Assembly (NCBI GenBank): GCA_029948255.1
Contig: JALIZF010001832.1
Coordinates: 372,001-436,000 of the forward strand
Length of the DNA stretch: 64,000 nucleotides
Direction of reading: 5' to 3'
Source: Telmatactis stephensoni
Lineage: Eukaryota > Cnidaria > Anthozoa > Actiniaria > Isophelliidae
The translations under genes and the position numbers were made by a program. How positions within the stretch are numbered: the first letter of the stretch is position 1; every line of letters starts with the position of its first letter. The notes below the pieces were generated by a model. The model worked only from the letters and a program-made list of their open reading frames with translations, had not been told where the DNA came from and searched no databases. Positions 25,401-37,400 of the stretch are shown here, in pieces.

Positions 25401-28400
25401 TCTTCAATGAACTTCGGGCGCTCTTGGTCTTTCACAGGCTTCTTAGGAACCTTAGTTGGCTTTTCCTCGGTGGGAATGGCAAACGAGACGGGCTCTCCAA
25501 CCTTGACTACGGGAACCTCCTCTTTGGGAACAGCCTCCTTTTCGATGTCTACATCATAGCTTCGAATCGACGTGCCCACTTCATTTACGGCCGTGCATTT
25601 GTACGTGCCCTTGTCCTCTGGTGTTGGCGATTTGATAATGAGCGTGTGTGTGTCATCCTCAACAGTAATCACTGTTCGTTCACTAGGTTTCACTGGTTTC
25701 TCGTCTTTCGTCCATGTCACCTCAGGTGTGGGTTTGCCTTTCACCACAGCAGTCATTTGCACGTCACCTTCCTCTGTTACAATCAGTGGCTCCTCTTTAT
25801 CTTCAATGAACTTCGGGCGCTCTTGGTCTTTCACAGGCTTCTTAGGAACCTTAGTTGGCTTTTCCTCGGTGGGAATGGCAAACGAGACGGGCTCTCCAAC
25901 CTTGGCTACGGGAACCTCCTCTTTGGGAACAGCCTCCTTTTCGATGTCTACATCATAGCTTCGAATCGACGTGCCCACTTCATTTACGGCCGTGCATTTG
26001 TACGTGCCCTTGTCCTCTGGTGTTGGCGATTTGATAATGAGCGTGTGCGTGTCATCCTCAACAGTAATCACTGTTCGTTCACTAGGTTTCACTGGTTTCT
26101 CGTCTTTCGTCCATGTCACCTCAGGTGTGGGTTTGCCTTTCACCACAGCAGTCATTTGCACGTCACCTTCCTCTGTTACAATCAGTGGCTCCTCTTTATC
26201 TTCAATGAACTTCGGGCGCTCTTGGTCTTTCACAGGCTTCTTAGGAACCTTAGTTGGCTTTTCCTCGGTGGGAATGGCAAACGAGACGGGCTCTCCAACC
26301 TTGGCTACGGGAACCTCCTCTTTGGGAACAGCCTCCTTTTCGATGTCTACATCATAGCTTCGAATCGACGTGCCCACTTCATTTACGGCCGTGCATTTGT
26401 ACGTGCCCTTGTCCTCTGGTGTTGGCGATTTGATAATGAGCGTGTGCGTGTCATCCTCAACAGTAATCACTGTTCGTTCACTAGGTTTCACTGGTTTCTC
26501 GTCTTTCGTCCATGTCACCTCAGGTGTGGGTTTGCCTTTCACCACAGCAGTCATTTGCACGTCACCTTCCTCTGTTACAATCAGTGGCTCCTCTTTATCT
26601 TCAATGAACTTCGGGCGCTCTTGGTCTTTCACAGGCTTCTTAGGAACCTTAGTTGGCTTTTCCTCGGTGGGAATGGCAAACGAGACGGGCTCTCCAACCT
26701 TGGCTACGGGAACCTCCTCTTTGGGAACAGCCTCCTTTTCGATGTCTACATCATAGCTTCGAATCGACGTGCCCACTTCATTTACGGCCGTGCATTTGTA
26801 CGTGCCCTTGTCCTCTGGTGTTGGCGATTTGATAATGAGCGTGTGCGTGTCATCCTCAACAGTAATCACTGTTCGTTCACTAGGTTTCACTGGTTTCTCG
26901 TCTTTCGTCCATGTCACCTCAGGTGTGGGTTTGCCTTTCACCACAGCAGTCATTTGCACGTCACCTTCCTCTGTTACAATCAGTGGCTCCTCTTTATCTT
27001 CAATGAACTTCGGGCGCTCTTGGTCTTTCACAGGCTTCTTAGGAACCTTAGTTGGCTTTTCCTCGGTGGGAATGGCAAACGAGACGGGCTCTCCAACCTT
27101 GACTACGGGAACCTCCTCTTTGGGAACAGCCTCCTTTTCGATGTCTACATCATAGCTTCGAATCGACGTGCCCACTTCATTTACGGCCGTGCATTTGTAC
27201 GTGCCCTTGTCCTCTGGTGTTGGCGATTTGATAATGAGCGTGTGCGTGTCATCCTCAACAGTAATCACTGTTCGTTCACTAGGTTTCACTGGTTTCTCGT
27301 CTTTCGTCCATGTCACCTCAGGTGTGGGTTTGCCTTTCACCACAGCAGTCATTTGCACGTCACCTTCCTCTGTTACAATCAGTGGCTCCTCTTTATCTTC
27401 AATGAACTTCGGGCGCTCTTGGTCTTTCACAGGCTTCTTAGGAACCTTAGTTGGCTTTTCCTCGGTGGGAATGGCAAACGAGACGGGCTCTCCAACCTTG
27501 ACTACGGGAACCTCCTCTTTGGGAACAGCCTCCTTTTCGATGTCTACATCATAGCTTCGAATCGACGTGCCCACTTCATTTACGGCCGTGCATTTGTACG
27601 TGCCCTTGTCCTCTGGTGTTGGCGATTTGATAATGAGCGTGTGCGTGTCATCCTCAACAGTAATCACTGTTCGTTCACTAGGTTTCACTGGTTTCTCGTC
27701 TTTCGTCCATGTCACCTCAGGTGTGGGTTTGCCTTTCACCACAGCAGTCATTTGCACGTCACCTTCCTCTGTTACAACCAGTGGCTCCTCTTTATCTTCA
27801 ATGAACTTCGGGCGCTCTTGGTCTTTCACAGGCTTCTTAGGAACCTTAGTTGGCTTTTCCTCGGTGGGAATGGCAAACGAGACGGGCTCTCCAACCTTGA
27901 CTACGGGAACCTCCTCTTTGGGAACAGCCTCCTTTTCGATGTCTACATCATAGCTTCGAATCGACTTGCCCACTTCATTTACGGCCGTGCATTTGTACGT
28001 GCCCTTGTCCTCTGGTGTTGGCGATTTGATAATGAGCGTGTGCGTGTCATCCTCAACAGTAATCACTGTTCGTTCACTAGGTTTCACTGGTTTCTCGTCT
28101 TTCGTCCATGTCACCTCAGGTGTGGGTTTGCCTTTCACCACAGCAGTCATTTGCACGTCACCTTCCTCTGTTACAATCCAGTGGCTCCTCTTTATCTTCA
28201 ATGAACTTCGGGCGCTCTTGGTCTTTCACAGGCTTCTTAGGAACCTTAGTTGGCTTTTCCTCGGTGGGAATGGCAAACGAGACGGGCTCTCCAACCTTGA
28301 CTACGGGAACCTCCTCTTTGGGAACAGCCTCCTTTTCGATGTCTACATCATAGCTTCGAATCGACGTGCCCACTTCATTTACGGCCGTGCATTTGTACGT

Positions 28401-31400
28401 GCCCTTGTCCTCTGGTGTTGGCGATTTGATAATGAGCGTGTGCGTGTCATCCTCAACAGTAATCACTGTTCGTTCACTAGGTTTCACTGGTTTCTCGTCT
28501 TTCGTCCATGTCACCTCAGGTGTGGGTTTGCCTTTCACCACAGCAGTCATTTGCACGTCACCTTCCTCTGTTACAATCAGTGGCTCCTCTTTATCTTCAA
28601 TGAACTTCGGGCGCTCTTGGTCTTTCACAGGCTTCTTAGGAACCTTAGTTGGCTTTTCCTCGGTGGGAATGGCAAACGAGACGGGCTCTCCAACCTTGAC
28701 TACGGGAGCCTCCTCTTTGGGAACAGCCTCCTTTTCGATGTCTACATCATAGCTTCGAATCGACGTGCCCACTTCATTTACGGCCGTGCATTTGTACGTG
28801 CCCTTGTCCTCTGGTGTTGGCGATTTGATAATGAGCGTGTGCGTGTCATCCTCAACAGTAATCACTGTTCGTTCACTAGGTTTCACTGGTTTCTCGTCTT
28901 TCGTCCATGTCACCTCAGGTGTGGGTTTGCCTTTCACCACAGCAGTCATTTGCACGTCACCTTCCTCTGTTACAATCAGTGGCTCCTCTTTATCTTCAAT
29001 GAACTTCGGGCGCTCTTGGTCTTTCACAGGCTTCTTAGGAACCTTAGTTGGCTTTTCCTCGGTGGGAATGGCAAACGAGACGGGCTCTCCAACCTTGACT
29101 ACGGGAACCTCCTCTTTGGGAACAGCCTCCTTTTCGATGTCTACATCATAGCTTCGAATCGACGTGCCCACTTCATTTACGGCCGTGCATTTGTACGTGC
29201 CCTTGTCCTCTGGTGTTGGCGATTTGATAATGAGCGTGTGCGTGTCATCCTCAACAGTAATCACTGTTCGTTCACTAGGTTTCACTGGTTTCTCGTCTTT
29301 CGTCCATGTCACCTCAGGTGTGGGTTTGCCTTTCACCACAGCAGTCATTTGCACGTCACCTTCCTCTGTTACAACCAGTGGCTCCTCTTTATCTTCAATG
29401 AACTTCGGGCGCTCTTGGTCTTTAACAGGCTTCTTAGGAACCTTAGTTGGCTTTTCCTCGGTGGGAATGGCAAACGAGACGGGCTCTCCAACCTTGACTA
29501 CGGGAACCTCCTCTTTGGGAACAGCCTCCTTTTCGATGTCTACATCATAGCTTCGAATCGACGTGCCCACTTCATTTACGGCCGAGCATTTGTACGTGCC
29601 CTTGTCCTCTGGTGTTGGCGATTTGATAATGAGCGTGTGCGTGTCATCCTCAACAGTAATCACTGTTCGTTCACTAGGTTTCACTGGTTTCTCGTCTTTC
29701 GTCCATGTCACCTCAGGTGTGGGTTTGCCTTTCACCACAGCAGTCATTTGCACGTCACCTTCCTCTGTTACAATCAGTGGCTCCTCTTTATCTTCAATGA
29801 ACTTCGGGCGCTCTTGGTCTTTCACAGGCTTCTTAGGAACCTTAGTTGGCTTTTCCTCGGTGGGAATGGCAAACGAGACGGGCTCTCCAACCTTGACTAC
29901 GGGAACCTCCTCTTTGGGAACAGCCTCCTTTTCGATGTCTACATCATAGCTTCGAATCGACGTGCCCACTTCATTTACGGCCGTGCATTTGTACGTGCCC
30001 TTGTCCTCTGGTGTTGGCGATTTGATAATGAGCGTGTGCGTGTCATCCTCAACAGTAATCACTGTTCGTTCACTAGGTTTCACTGGTTTCTCGTCTTTCG
30101 TCCATGTCACCTCAGGTGTGGGTTTGCCTTTCACCACAGCAGTCATTTGCACGTCACCTTCCTCTGTTACAATCAGTGGCTCCTCTTTATCTTCAATGAA
30201 CTTCGGGCGCTCTTGGTCTTTCACAGGCTTCTTAGGAACCTTAGTTGGCTTTTCCTCGGTGGGAATGGCAAACGAGACGGGCTCTCCAACCTTGACTACG
30301 GGAACCTCCTCTTTGGGAACAGCCTCCTTTTCGATGTCTACATCATAGCTTCGAATCGACTTGCCCACTTCATTTACGGCCGTGCATTTGTACGTGCCCT
30401 TGTCCTCTGGTGTTGGCGATTTGATAATGAGCGTGTGCGTGTCATCCTCAACAGTAATCACTGTTCGTTCACTAGGTTTCACTGGTTTCTCGTCTTTCGT
30501 CCATGTCACCTCAGGTGTGGGTTTACCTTTCACCACAGCAGTCATTTGCACGTCACCTTCCTCTGTTACAATCAGTGGCTCCTCTTTATCTTCAATGAAC
30601 TTCGGGCGCTCTTGGTCTTTCAAAGGCTTTTTGGTTGGCTGCTTTGTAGCTTCTTTTAATGGTACTTCACTTTCAATCTCGACATTAAAGCTCCGAGTGC
30701 TAGTTCCAACTGTGTTGCTAGCGGCGCATTTATAAGTACCTTGGTCTTCTTCAGTGGGTGATTTGATTACCAGTGTGTACGTATCGTCTTCGGTTGTAAT
30801 TACAATTCGGTCGTCTGGTTTGATTGGCTTGTCATCTTTTGTCCAAGTTAGTTTTGGTCTTGGCGATCCTTTCACATCGACGGTTATCTGAACATTGCCT
30901 TCTGCTGTCATAATAAGAGGATTTTCTGTGTCTCTAAATGTTGGACGCTGCTGATCTTTTGTTGGCTTTGTCAAGACCTCTTGCTTTGCACTTTCTATTT
31001 CTACGTCAAAGCGTCTGACACTTGTTCCAACATCATTGTTAGCAATGCACTTGTAAACTCCTTGGTCGTCAGGACTGGGTGACTTAATTATCAACGTGGA
31101 GCTGTCGTCTTTTTCAGTTATTATTATTTTGTCACTTTGCTTTATCGTTTGCTCGTCTTTGGACCAAGATATTTTTGGTCTTGGTTTCCCTTTGACTTTC
31201 GTTGTGAGAACCAAACTACCTTCATCCGATACTTCGAGAGGAGGGATATTTTCATCGTCTTGAAATTTGGGTGCGAAAGTATCAACAATTTCTCCGACAG
31301 TTATTTTCTCAGAGGAAGGTACTTCTTGACCCTTAATTTCAACATCAAAAGATCTAAACTCTGTTCCTGTAGTAGTACTAGCAGTGCATTTATATGTTCC

Positions 31401-34400
31401 CTTATCTTTTGCAGTTGGAGAAACAATTGTGAGCGTGAAAGTATCTTCATGTTCAGTAAATTGGAAATGATCAGTGGGTTTAATGGGAACATCATCTTTT
31501 GACCAGGCTAAGTCTGTCGTCGACTTATCAGTAACTCGAACGGTGAGGTTCACATTTCCTGTATCAGTCATTTGGAATGGAATAACGTTTTCATCGAGAA
31601 ATATTCTTTCACGATCGTATTCGATGTCTACATCAAAAGTTTTGACATTATCTCCCACGTCGTTACTTATAGTGCATTTGTAGACTCCTTCATCATCTTT
31701 AGTAGGATTTTTTATTATTAGGTGGTGCGTATCATCTTTAAAGGAAATCACAAAACGATCACTTGGAGTAATGATAGATTCGTCTTTGCTCCAGATTACA
31801 GTGGGGCGTGGTTTACCCTTCACGCGAACAGACAATTTAACATTCCCATTATCCAACACTTGAAATGGGACAACCCCTTCTTCCACAAATACCGGTAGAT
31901 TTACTTCCAATGGAGTTTCTCTTGTCGGTTCCTCCCATTCAACATCGACATTAAACCGTTTGACACTGATGCCGCCTGGATTTGTTGCAGTACATTTATA
32001 GATACCCGAGTCTCTTTTTGTTGGACTTTTGATTGTCAAGGTGTAAATGTCATCACGACAGGTCAACTTAAATTTCATGTTTTCAGTTATTTCTCTATTA
32101 TCTTTTGACCACTTGATGTCTGGCTTTGGATGGCCTCCAACTTTAACAGTCAAAACCACGTCGCCATCGTCAGTTGTTTTAAAAGACAGGACATCTTTTT
32201 CGATAAAAAATGGTGAGATGTATTCCTTTGGGCGTTTGGGGGTACTGGGAGGTTTAAGATCTTCGAGAGTGACGTCAAACGACTTTGAGATTACGCCTGC
32301 TTCACTGGTCACAATGCATTTGTAAATTCCCTGATCTCCATCAGTGACGTTCCGTATTGTGAGCATGTGAAGATTGCCATCTTGCTGCATGATGTACCGT
32401 TCATTTTCCCGAATTGTTTTTCCATTTTTTTGCCATTCCACTTTGCCAGGTCCAGACAGCTTTACCGTAAGAGTAAAGTCTCCTTCGTAGCTGACTCTAA
32501 ATGGTTCAACCTCGGTAACGTCAATAAAGCGTGGCAAAATCAGCTGTTCACTTAGAGCGCCCTTAACTTGGTGACTTGGCTTAACTGCTTCTATATCCAC
32601 ATCAAACGTTCTAGTAGCTTTTCCAGCAATATTATAAATGACACACTTGTACATTCCAGTGTCTTTAATTGTTGGCTCCTTTATAATTACTGTGTGTAGG
32701 TCATCCTCACATGTTATTATGACATGATCATTTTGTTCAAGCGTGACCCCATCTTTAAACCACTCCAATGTTGGCTTTGGCTTTCCATAAATTCGAACCT
32801 GTAGTTTCACACTACCATCTTCTGTTATTTCAAAAGGCACCGGAGCAGTTGGACCTTTTTCAATAAATTGTGCTCTGGTGTTGCCATCATCTGCTGGGAT
32901 TGAAATTTCTTGAGCTGATGATCCTGTTTCAATAGTTACATCAAACGTTCTGACATTTGTGCCTCGTCTGTTTGTGGCAACACAAGTATAGCTTCCAGCA
33001 TCACTCGGGACAGGCGATTTAATAATGAGTATATGCATATCGCCACGAATTTGGACTTCAACGCGCTCGCTACCTCTGACAGGTTTTCCGTCTTTCTTCC
33101 ACTCTACTTCAGGCTCTGGATAACCTGTCACTCTTGTCTGGAGTTTTATATCGCCCTCAGAATTAACCTCGTAAGGAGAAACTCCTTCGCGGTCAGAAAA
33201 CTGGGGAAAATCTTCATCTTTGTGGACAAAAGCTTGCAACTTCGGTGTGAATGACTCTACATCAATTGAAAAATTTCTGATTGCTGTCCCTGCGTCGTTT
33301 TTAGCTTCGCATTTGTATACCCCAGAGTCGTTAGCAGTAGCATCTTTGATTACCACAGTGTAAACGTTGTCTTCACACTTAATAAAAATGCGTTCGTTTT
33401 CTTGCAATGGTAAATCGTCCTTGTACCAAGTTACGTCTGGCACAGGTTCCCCTTTTACTTTGACCTCAAGGATTAAGTCTCCATCGTCAGTCATAACTAA
33501 CGGAGACTTTCCATCTAAATCATCAAAAGAAGGTCGTTTGTTCCTATCTGACCCCTCAACTCCTATATCAAATGTTCTCGAAACGGTTCCTCGTTCATTC
33601 GATGCCACACATTTGTACATTCCCCTGTCGTCACCAGTTGGCTTATTTATAGTCAAGATATGAATGTCATCAAAGGTTTTAATATCGTAGTGAGGACTAT
33701 TTATGATGGTTTCATCATCTTTCATCCAAATGACATCTGGAGTTGGACTGCCAGCTACCTTCACCATCAATTTTACATCTCCATCTTCTGTTACTTCAGC
33801 AGGTTTGCCTTTTTCTACATCTACGAAGTGTGGTCGTTTATCATCCCGTGTTGGGTTACCAAACGTTATGGTTCCAGAGTCAATAATCTCAACTCCACCT
33901 TGTCCTTTGCCTACTATCAAAAGACATCTCATCTCCAAGCTTTACCACAGCAATGGAATCAGATATAACATTAGGATGTGGATTTCCTCGTAGGTTTAGG
34001 AGTCTCTCCAGATGCAGGAGATGGTGTTGGATGAGTAGGATTGTGTTTCGTAGGTTCTATCTCTTTTTCAGGCTCCTCTGGTTCCGTTACCCCTTTTAAT
34101 TTCAAAGACAATTCTTTGTTAAGATCGATCATTGCTTCTGTTCTTTCCGGGATTCCTTCTGCTTCAGGAATAGCCTCATCTTGAGGCTGAGATACCTCTA
34201 CTATTACTTCTTCATCTTTCTTTTCATCTGAAGGTGTTTCTCCAATTCCAAATTTCAACGAGATTTCTTTGGTAATATCCACCACCTTTTCCATTTTTTC
34301 TTTACGTATTTCTTTTTGCGTCGGAGGTTTTTTCTTGATTTGAAGGTGCGTATTACATGTATGTTTTTTAGGGCCATTTCGGATTACGCATGTTACGTCA

Positions 34401-37400
34401 CCAGTATCACTTGGGATTGTATCCTCTATAACTAACTGGTGTCGCCCAGTACTCGTATCTTCAGACAAATGGAAACGTCCTTCATCTTTAACCCGTTTTT
34501 CACTGAGATACCATTCAATCTGTGGTGCTGGCTCTCCGGACACTACAATCTCAAATGTAGCAGTGTTTCCCGAAAATTCAACAACAGCCTGAGGACTTTT
34601 TTCAATAATTATTGTGCGTTCATCAACCAACACTTCCGTGGCGCAAGATACAGTTCCAAAGTCATTACTAGCAACGCATTTGTAAACTGCTTCGTCCTCC
34701 AAGTTAGATGGTTTTATTATTAATTTGCAAACTTTTCCATCGAACGACATTTGAACGCGTTGATCACCAGCTAAAGGTAATCCATCTTTGAACCATTCGA
34801 TTTTAGGCTTTGGGCTACCAGTCACAGTGCAAATTAGTTCGATCGTTTCATCTTCGATAACCTCCACTGGTTTTACAAGATCAAGGAACTGTGGCGGGCT
34901 TCCACTTGGGGGCGGAGTTACTGCACGAAAAGGAAGGGTTTTCTCGGTCAAAATGAAATATTTGAACGAAGGAGGAATGAGCCACAAAACGAATTTGCGT
35001 GAGTATAACAACGTGATTGCGTATGGTCGATGGTGCACGTAAGGCAAAATTCCAGTAAATAACTGACAACCAGTGGATGTAGGATTAACGTGAAATAGAT
35101 CATATCGATGTTCATGCTTCATGAGAACATGCGTCCAAGCACGTACGATGACTGGATTCGTCATTCTGAATGTTAATGGTTACCAACGATTTGGTAAATG
35201 ATTAGAATGGCATGCAAGTTGGGTGAATTTATGACTCTCATATGATAGAATGAATTGATGGTTCTTGCATAGGTTTGTTTTCGGATGGTGAGAAATCGAT
35301 TCAGACAGTAGGATTGAACTGACACTAACCATTTTCAATGACGGCATAAATATCGATCGCTTGTCGTTCTCTCCAAGAATTGCTTTACTCATTGGGGAAG
35401 GTCTATAAAAGATTTACTTTATTTCGTCGTTCTAATTCCGATTGGTTTAAAATGAGAGTCGGCCAACACTCAACTATTTTAGTAGGTAATCAAAACGTAT
35501 CATCTACAGTTACTATTAACATTGTTAAGCTACATAAATATATAATTATAACTTGAAGACCTAGCATAATTACATAACTACACAAAAACACAAATTATTA
35601 ATTAAGTAGCCATATCATTTAAACAGCCATATCATTTAAATATTCATAACAAATTATTTAAATAGTCATATCATTTCCATGCAGATTTAACACGAATAAT
35701 ACGGTCCACAATATCAACATACTCATCATACTCATCAATATGCATTGATTAATCTGGTCTGTGGCAAATGTTTGGGGGACTGAGAACGAGTGCTTTGATT
35801 GGTCACTTCCGGTCACTTCAGAATGTGTTGTTGTTTAGTTTCTTTTAGGAGGCGAATGAAGAAATTTGTGCAAAAATAGACGTGTAAATTTTAAATCTGG
35901 CATTCTGTTCTACAGCGTGTGTATTTTCCATGGTTTGGAGACGTTGCTTATGAAGGCTGAAGTGTTTCACTGTGATTTTTGTGGATGTAGAGGATCGTGA
36001 ACTTTGTAAGCCGACTAACGCGACATGGCGCGTACGAACTAACAAACTCCAACTATCAAAACTTTCACGAAATTTTTCAGCTTACCTGAATGTGAGAACT
36101 CTTCCATTCAGTCCCAGTAAGTACTACCAGCCAGTCCTACGTGGCTTAGGCAGGATATATTCTAGTTCTCATAAAAACCACACAAGATTTTTGCACTTTT
36201 TCGGATAATTGTCTTTGAAACTTTGTCAAACTTATGATTGATTTACGGCAAACTACAGGTGAGTAAATTGTCCCATTTTTGGTTCAATATACGGATATGA
36301 CTTCAGTTTTGGGAAAAATAATAATAATAAGTTCATATGATTCTTGTTATAGTAATATGAAAAGTTTCTTATTATCCGTCGCGATTTTTTTCCTCTGTAA
36401 ATACGAATCAACAAAGTTTGAAGGTTTGATTTTGCATGTGCTTCATTCACCAACCAAAGTTTTTCAAAACGCCGTTCTCCGGCCATGTACCCTGAATCTC
36501 GATATGGGTATGTAAAGTCCACAATAATCACAGAAAAACGCTTCAGCCTTCTTAAGGAAAGTCTTCAGACCGTGGAAAATACACATGCTGTAGAATGGAA
36601 TGCCAAATTTAACATTTACACGTCTTTTTTTGCACAAATTTCTTCATTCCCTTCCCAACAAAAACAAAACAACAACACAATTCTGAAGTGACCGGAATTG
36701 ACCAATCAGAGCGCTCGTTCTCAGTCCCCCAAACATTTGCCACAGACCAGATTAATGGTCATGCGAATCGCATGCTTTTATACAACTATTAAAAAAACGT
36801 TGGACGAGAGGCCTCAAACTCACGCGACTAGTCCGATAAATAATGTTGGTAGATCTATGCAGTTAATTGCTGTTATAAGGACTATATGGTCGAGACAAGT
36901 TAGATAAATATCATGTTTATACTGAATTGGGTTTATAGCTCTACCAATTTCTACCCATCTACTCTTGGGCGAGTCCGAGTGTAGTCAAGAGGCCTTTTCC
37001 CGACAGCGTTTTTGAAATAGGTGTAAAGGGAAAATAGAAGGTACATAACACACACATACCTTGAATTTCGATTGTGTAGGTCCTCTTTGTAATTCCAGCA
37101 TCGTTTTCAGCTACACAGGTATAGACACCAGAGTCCATAGGACTTGCGCCTTTAATGGTCAGAGTGTACCTTTCTCCAATACCCAATTGCTGATAGTGTT
37201 CGCTTTCTTTGATTGGCTTGTCGTCCTTTTCCCAATGGACTTTAGGAGGCGGGTAGCCGGCTACATGTGCTTCTAAAGTAATATCTCCTCCAACCTCAAA
37301 CTCAGGTGGGATTGTGGGGCCCTCGTCAATGAAGTAAGGCTGTACAAATCTGTGTGCCACCGTCAGCTCTCCATAGCAAGACGTCTGCCCTGCTTCGTTG

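Noticed and set aside
20700..30625. CRISPR-like or satellite interpretation of the array
   Set aside because: The repeats are 399 bp with no spacers, are coding, and encode complete Ig domains; the context is animal.
20877..30735. Very long plus-strand ORFs (up to about 1,140 codons) opposite the array
   Set aside because: They arise because a 399-bp period is a multiple of three, so a stop-free antisense frame is kept through all units. The minus frame has Ig signatures and splice signals; the plus frames have none.
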